From: Devosia equisanguinis
GTDB taxonomy: Bacteria > Pseudomonadota > Alphaproteobacteria > Rhizobiales > Hyphomicrobiaceae
Reading direction: 5' to 3'
DNA length: 37,011 nucleotides
NCBI GenBank assembly: GCA_945862355.1
Contig: CAMAYR010000016.1
Location: 1-37,011, forward strand
Numbering within the stretch: position 1 is the first letter of the stretch; each line of letters starts with the position of its first letter. Of the stretch, positions 32,813 through 37,011 are shown piece after piece. The position numbers were made by a program, and so were the translations under genes. Under the pieces are notes generated by a model. The model saw only the letters and a program-made list of their open reading frames with translations. It was not told the DNA's origin and searched no databases.

Positions 32813-33505
32813 TTACTTCAGCGGCGCAGCGGTCCTGCTGCCGAACAGGTTGAAGCGATAGCCGATGTTCGCCGTGACGATCAGTGGATCGAGATCGTGG
32901 GACGTGGTGATCCGGTTGCCGGCTGTGTCGGACCAGGTGATCTTGGTGTCGGTCCAGGTCTTCTTGACGTCGATGCCGAAGGACAGGCCGCCACCGATGT
33001 TGTAATCAAAGCCAGCTTGGAGCACGACGCCCAGGCTGTCGTCGAAGTTGGCTTTGTCGAACCCGGCAATCTTCGATTTCTCGTTGAAGTAGTGGATCCA
33101 CTGCGCGCCGACGCCGATGTAGGGAACAACCGGTCCCAGGCCATCGAAGTGATACTGAAGCGTCAGGGCCGGCGGAAATGTCCAAGTCGTGGCCAGCTGA
33201 TTGTTGGCGAGCACGCCTTCACCGATCACCTTGGCGCTCGCGAAGCAGCAGAACAGTTCCAGGCCGATGTTCCTGGTCAGGTAATAGGTCAGCGTTGCCG
33301 TTGGAAGCGAAAGATCGCGCGCACCGGCGTCGGCACCGACGATCGTGGTGCCATTCACCTTGATGCCGTGATTTTCGTTGTCCCAGAACACGCCGGAGTA
33401 TCCGGCCTTGATTTGGAAGTTCCCGCTCGGATCACCAGCCTGGGCGGCCGGCGCCATGGCAATTCCAACAGCCAGCGCAGCGACCGCGCCCAACTTACGG
33501 ATCAT
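32813..33505 (-). CDS. OmpW family outer-membrane beta-barrel protein
   Basis: 230 residues: a signal peptide (1-23, cleavage after AAQA) followed by an eight-stranded barrel pattern with alternating hydrophobic residues. Typical OmpW segments are FQIKAGYSGVFW, LPTATLTYYLTRNIGLELFC, WTFPPALTLQYHF, VVPYIGVGAQWIHYF, GVVLQAGFDYNIGGGLSFGI, DLDPLIVTANIGYRF and a penultimate FNLFG strand. OmpW proteins are small channels for hydrophobic molecules; in other bacteria they respond to oxygen through FNR. GGGGG lies about six bases before the ATG. An FNR-like box lies 204 bp upstream. Uptake of an aromatic substrate would fit the cluster but is a guess. Confidence 0.9.
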   Translation of the reverse strand: MIRKLGAVAALAVGIAMAPAAQAGDPSGNFQIKAGYSGVFWDNENHGIKVNGTTIVGADAGARDLSLPTATLTYYLTRNIGLELFCCFASAKVIGEGVLANNQLATTWTFPPALTLQYHFDGLGPVVPYIGVGAQWIHYFNEKSKIAGFDKANFDDSLGVVLQAGFDYNIGGGLSFGIDVKKTWTDTKITWSDTAGNRITTSHDLDPLIVTANIGYRFNLFGSRTAAPLK

Positions 33506-33876
33506 TTAATCCCCCTTCAGTTCTCTTCCCAATCGATTCCCACTGCCCCATGCGGATCAACCGCACGTGCGAACCGTGAAGCGCTCAGTGGTCGCAACTG
33601 TCCAAAGATTCGCTGTTTGCAGCCAGTTTGATCGGCGGCGGAATGCTGATGCCGATCAGGAAAGTCACTACTGCGCACTGCGTGTGACCGGCAGGACACG
33701 CGGAATGATTGATCCAGCTCAAGCACCACGCTTGGTTGGCTGAGGGATTCCAGGCCGCATGCGCAGGGTGGGTTAGGATGCGACATCTTCCTCGAATTGA
33801 TACGGCGCAAGTCCTCTTCGCCTCCTGACGCCAAGAGTGAAAGTGATAGTGCGCGAATTCTTCGAGGCTGCCGAAG
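33506..33876. other. Divergent intergenic region, ompW-type gene / Crp-Fnr regulator
   Basis: 371 bp separating two divergent genes. It contains one FNR-like box at 33709-33722 and no convincing protein-coding frame. I could not find a good -10 at a standard distance from the box in either direction. Confidence 0.4.
33709..33722. promoter_or_regulatory. FNR/FixK-like box between the ompW-type and Crp/Fnr genes
   Basis: TTGATCCAGCTCAA, one mismatch to TTGAT-N4-ATCAA, centred at 33715.5. It is 204 bp from the ompW-type start and 155 bp from the Crp/Fnr gene start, so either could be the target. The known FNR control of ompW in other bacteria favours the former. Confidence 0.45.
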
Positions 33877-34590
33877 ATGATGGTCCCGATAGTTGGATCG
33901 AGTGAGGCGGAAGGAAGCCAGGACGATGCCGGCGAGGCCGGCGTTCGCTTGCGCTGGCGGCGCGGCCAGTCGCTTCTCTTGCGGGACATTGACGACGATA
34001 CGGTGTTCTTGGTGGAAGGGGGGTGCCTGACCTGCGATGCACCCGTTGCCGCTGGGCGTCGGCATGTTCTTCTCGTGCTGTTTCCCGGTGATGTCCTCTG
34101 TCGCCGGTTCGTTCCGCCCTTGCCCGACCTTCAGATGACCTCCGCAGCTTCCTCGGTCGTGCTGCGTGTTCGTCGTCGGGAATCTGGTGGCGGTAAATCG
34201 GGGGTGCAATCTCATGTGCTCGACGTCGCCGCCGGGGCCGCCCAACTCCTGACCCGGTCTTGCTTCTATGCGACGGCTAGGGGCCGTCTCAGCGCGGAGG
34301 AATGCCTCGCTACACTTCTGGCTGACATGGCTCTGCGGCTTGGCCGGACAACGCCGGGTGGCTATGCGTTCGACGTGCCGCTGTCGAGACGGGACATGGC
34401 GGACTATCTTGCGCTGAACCCCGATTCGCTCAGCCGCATGATGTCCCGATTCAAGCAGAGCCATCTGATCGTGATGCCGACGCGGACCCGGGCTATCGCT
34501 CGCGACATCGATGCACTTATCGCGGCCACGCCGTTCGGCGAGACTCTGCGGGATCTTGCAGCCGCGCGCGGGCAAGTGGCACAAGCCTGA
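33877..34590 (+). CDS. Crp/Fnr family transcription regulator without an iron-sulfur motif
   Basis: 237 residues. The N-terminal half is a divergent cyclic-nucleotide-like beta-roll (LRWRRGQSLLLRDIDDDTVF, VEGGCLTCD, LLVLFPGDVLC). The C-terminal HTH is clear: YAFDVPLSRRDMADYLALNP, DSLSRMMSRFKQSHLI. In the recognition helix Asp replaces the usual Glu of E-T-x-SR (DSLSR), so the target may still resemble an FNR/FixK half-site. There is no N-terminal cysteine cluster; Cys residues occur only as ECLTC-like singles, so direct oxygen sensing is not supported. It begins ATG ATG with a weak ribosome site, so the start is uncertain. Divergent from the ompW-type gene, convergent with the VOC gene. Confidence 0.82.
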   Translation: MMVPIVGSSEAEGSQDDAGEAGVRLRWRRGQSLLLRDIDDDTVFLVEGGCLTCDAPVAAGRRHVLLVLFPGDVLCRRFVPPLPDLQMTSAASSVVLRVRRRESGGGKSGVQSHVLDVAAGAAQLLTRSCFYATARGRLSAEECLATLLADMALRLGRTTPGGYAFDVPLSRRDMADYLALNPDSLSRMMSRFKQSHLIVMPTRTRAIARDIDALIAATPFGETLRDLAAARGQVAQA

Positions 34591-34672
34591 GAGAGACCTG
34601 GAGAGAGACGTGGCCCATTGCAAAAGGCCCACCATTGCGCTTGGGGTCTTTCTGCGGGCTCGGTTGTGGGCT

Positions 34673-35911
34673 TCAGCCCAATGGACCCAGGAACACCTCA
34701 CCGTCGCCCTCGTCGGACATCGGCTCCAATGCCTCGGGCCACGGCGCACCATGTGTCACCTGGCGGCGAGCTCCGGGCGGGCGTGGCTTGCCGTCCCATC
34801 CAATGTTCTCCATGTAGGCGTAGAGCTGCACGGCATGGCCCTGCGGATCAATCGCGAACGCGGTGTAGTCCATGCCCGGCAGCAGCTCCTGCGGCAGATG
34901 TCGGATTTCAACGCCGCGCTTTTCGAGGAACGCGATGCAGTCGCGCAGTTGTTGGTAGCTTCCGACGCGCAGGCCGAAAGACAAGCACGAACTCACCGTC
35001 GGCAGCCCGAGCTTGCCTTGCAGTGCTTGCGGATAGATCGCCAGCGAGTGGTGCTCCGAGTTTGCACGCAGGAACACGCAACGATGGCCCTTCCAGGTCG
35101 CCTCCTCCGTGATGCGCAGGCCGAACAGGCGCGTATAGCAATCCACCTCGGCGTCGATATCGCGCGCCCACAATCGTACCGGACCAATCTTGTCGACCTT
35201 GAACGGTCGCGCCAGCAGAACTCCGGCGACGTTGTGATCGAGCGGCCACTGCTCGTGGATCCTGTGTCCGGCGGATAGATCGACGCCATTGGCCTCGCTG
35301 AGCCGCAATTCCTCGTATTCGGAGACTTGCGGCAGATCCGGCCGTGACTTGAAGCCCCGCTCGTACATGGTGCGCGGTTTTGACCTCAGGTTCCAGCCGA
35401 TCTGCTCCATGCCGTAGTAAATCTCATTGACGTGGCCCCCCGCGTCGTAGGGGTAGTTGTGCCAGTTCGAGCCGGGCATGTCGCGGCCGATGCGATGGAT
35501 CTTGTTGCCTTGCTGCTGCTGCCAGTCCAGCGCATCGCGCACTTCCTGCAGGCATCCGACCTGCCAGCTGATCTGGTTGACGAGAATGTCGGATCGCTCG
35601 TTGCGTCCGCCGAGCGCGTCCAGCACAGGCTTGGGAAACAGCGCGAAGGAATGATGATCCGTGCCGTGGTTCAGAAAGTAGGCCTTCGTCTGTCTTATGT
35701 GCGCAGGAACCCCCGGCGCCGGGAAGCGCGGCGCGAGATCGAGCACATCGGTAACGCGCAAGCCGAGCACGCCCGAATAGAATTCGAGGGATGCCTCGAC
35801 ATCGTCGACATTGAAGCCGAAATGGCCGAGGCGCTGGATCCTGAACGGTCTTTCCAGCAGCACGCCGCCGACATTGTAGCGTACCGGAAGGCCCGCTGCG
35901 TCCTGTGGCAT
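34673..35911 (-). CDS. Two-domain VOC / type I extradiol dioxygenase-like protein
   Basis: 412 residues made of two similar halves (about 15-185 and 225-385), each with two beta-alpha-beta modules as in type I extradiol dioxygenases. The first half has RLGHFGFNVDDVEASLEFYS (first Fe-ligand His), TDHHSFALFP (acid-base His) and GHVNEIYYGME (Glu ligand), but the second His ligand position reads NQISWQV. The second half has SEHHSLAIYP, yet its ligand positions are Pro (IGPVRL), a Ser/Phe region and Gln (AVQLYAYME). It may bind metal in the first half with altered ligands, or be non-catalytic. Most relatives are simply annotated VOC or glyoxalase proteins. GGGAG lies eight bases before the ATG. 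Follows the truncated LLM gene on the same strand. Confidence 0.82.
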   Translation of the reverse strand: MPQDAAGLPVRYNVGGVLLERPFRIQRLGHFGFNVDDVEASLEFYSGVLGLRVTDVLDLAPRFPAPGVPAHIRQTKAYFLNHGTDHHSFALFPKPVLDALGGRNERSDILVNQISWQVGCLQEVRDALDWQQQQGNKIHRIGRDMPGSNWHNYPYDAGGHVNEIYYGMEQIGWNLRSKPRTMYERGFKSRPDLPQVSEYEELRLSEANGVDLSAGHRIHEQWPLDHNVAGVLLARPFKVDKIGPVRLWARDIDAEVDCYTRLFGLRITEEATWKGHRCVFLRANSEHHSLAIYPQALQGKLGLPTVSSCLSFGLRVGSYQQLRDCIAFLEKRGVEIRHLPQELLPGMDYTAFAIDPQGHAVQLYAYMENIGWDGKPRPPGARRQVTHGAPWPEALEPMSDEGDGEVFLGPLG

Positions 35912-35964
35912 CGCTTTACTCCCTATCGTCTGGGCTTATGGCGCTAGAGTATGCAGGTCGGTCC

Positions 35965-36888
35965 TTATTCAGCGGCCACCGGCATGGCGCGCGCCATAGC
36001 CGGAGCAAGGTCCTTGACGCGCGGGTAGACTTCCTTCGCGAACAGCTCGATGTTGCGCACCGTCCGCTTGTGATCGAGGTGGCCTGCCTGCATCATCATC
36101 AGGAGATGGTCGAAACCGCCGATTCGCTCGTGCTGCCGCTTGATCTGCTGCACGACCTGATCTGGTGTGCCGTACATCATGGTGCCGAGTTCTCGGGCAT
36201 CCTCCATCCTCAGACCACGCACGCTTTCGCTCCGCGCGACCTTGGTCGCATCGCCCCGCATTGCGGCGACGTTGAACTCGACGGGAACGTATCCCGGTGG
36301 ATTGCGGAACTGCGGCTCGACCTTTGCTGCAAGATACCACGCGAGCTCGCGGGCGCCGGCCTCTGCCTCGGATTCGGTGTCGCCGACGAACATCAGCGGC
36401 ATGAACGCAAGACCACCGCCGCCGGGCTGTCCATTATCGCGATACGCCTCGCGATAGGCATCGAACAGCTTTTTCACCTGCGGCCAGGGCTGCAGGAACG
36501 TTGCGAAGACGTACCCGCTTGCCGCCGCCCGACGCACCGAGACGACATCGCTCGAGCCGGTCACCCACACGGGGGGATGCGGCTGCTGGAAGGGCCGAGG
36601 CCAGACGTTGATCGCGCGGCGATGCGTGAAGCGGCCCTCGAAGTTCCACGGCCCCTCAGTCGTCGTCCATGCTTTCACGACGAGGTCGACGCCTTCCCAG
36701 AGGCGATCGAGGGTCTGTGTCGGATTGGAGTTCGCCGCGAACACCTCGTAAGGCACGCCGCGTACGAAGCCCGCATCGACGCGACCTCGGCTGATGCAAT
36801 CGATCATCGCCATCTCTTCGGCGATGCGGATGGGGTCGCCGCGATTGGCGATCGGATTACCGAGACCTGCTTCCGTAACTCCGATCCG
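35965..36888 (-). pseudogene. 5'-truncated luciferase-like (LLM) flavin monooxygenase
   Basis: The C-terminal three quarters of an LLM enzyme are intact: AEEMAMIDCISRGRVDAGFV, RGVPYEVFAANSN, PFQQPHPPVWVTGSSDVVS, YGTPDQVVQQIKRQHERIGG and FDHLLMMMQAGH. Family-like sequence continues upstream of the first ATG (36813) as RIGVTEAGLGNPIANRGDPI up to about 36888. Then it stops making sense and meets an in-frame TGA at 36925-36927, with no start codon in between. The first 80 or so residues of the barrel (strands 1-3) are missing, and neither other frame restores them in the 84 bp left. An ORF from 36813 (282 residues) could be translated but would lack part of the fold. Lies 53 bp before the VOC gene on the same strand. 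Confidence 0.75.
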
Positions 36889-37011
36889 GTGGTGATGGCG
36901 TAAGGGTCTGGGTTGGTTTGCGAATCAGCTATTTCTCTTGTCGAGGGCGGCTCACTCGGCAGGTGATGGGATGCGAAGCTTCGAGATCGTGCAGTCGGAC
37001 ACCGACACGAC

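Overview
The window is high-GC, gene-dense DNA with the look of an alphaproteobacterium of the order Hyphomicrobiales (Bradyrhizobium/Xanthobacteraceae-like). Pointers are a DUF6481 coiled-coil protein, an EpmA/EF-P pair, an lspA-lipoprotein pair, a Bug/TctC-type binding protein, form II CoxL-like and CaiB-like catabolic enzymes, and an FnrN-type regulator with a CX2CX7C cluster. Placement below order level is inference. No tRNA, rRNA, CRISPR array, transposase or phage gene was seen.

Left part (1-11.7 kb) is mostly housekeeping and signalling. It holds a secreted CHAP-like protein; epmA divergent from efp (EF-P keeps the modifiable Lys34); a TIR-like/transmembrane/OmpA-C fusion; a small secreted Cys protein; DUF6481; a minus-strand group of luciferase-like monooxygenase, FlK-like thioesterase and RidA; a lone receiver domain; a minus-strand FHA, FHA, PP2C-phosphatase module; and lspA followed by a lipoprotein.

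Middle part (11.7-24.8 kb): AMP nucleosidase (minus), then a long plus-strand run of CoA transferase, crotonase-fold protein lacking both hydratase glutamates, Bug solute-binding protein, orphan molybdenum hydroxylase large subunit, APH/P-loop kinase fusion, ADP-forming acyl-CoA synthetase/GNAT fusion (PatZ-like) and an EEP-fold hydrolase. Much of this run looks like CoA-linked catabolism of an organic acid.

Right part (24.8-37.0 kb) looks like an oxygen-dependent aromatic catabolic cluster: an HpaB-type flavin monooxygenase split by an in-frame TAG, a LigAB-type extradiol dioxygenase, a 2-oxoglutarate/Fe(II) oxygenase, a phthalate-dioxygenase-like Rieske oxygenase, a two-module VOC protein and a luciferase-like monooxygenase lacking its N-terminus. 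Among them sit hemerythrin, an OmpW porin, an oxygen-sensing FnrN regulator and a second Crp/Fnr regulator. Five FNR/FixK-type boxes (TTGAT-N4-ATCAA, none with more than one mismatch) lie between 28.3 and 33.8 kb. They stand before ligAB, between the 2OG and Rieske oxygenase genes (two), before hemerythrin and before ompW; two of them are placed exactly as class II activator sites would be. This local FNR regulon wired onto oxygen-consuming ring-attack enzymes is the most interesting system in the window. Three reading frames here are broken (frameshift near 25350, nonsense codon at 26345, missing 5' end near 36890), so the cluster is either decaying or carries assembly errors.
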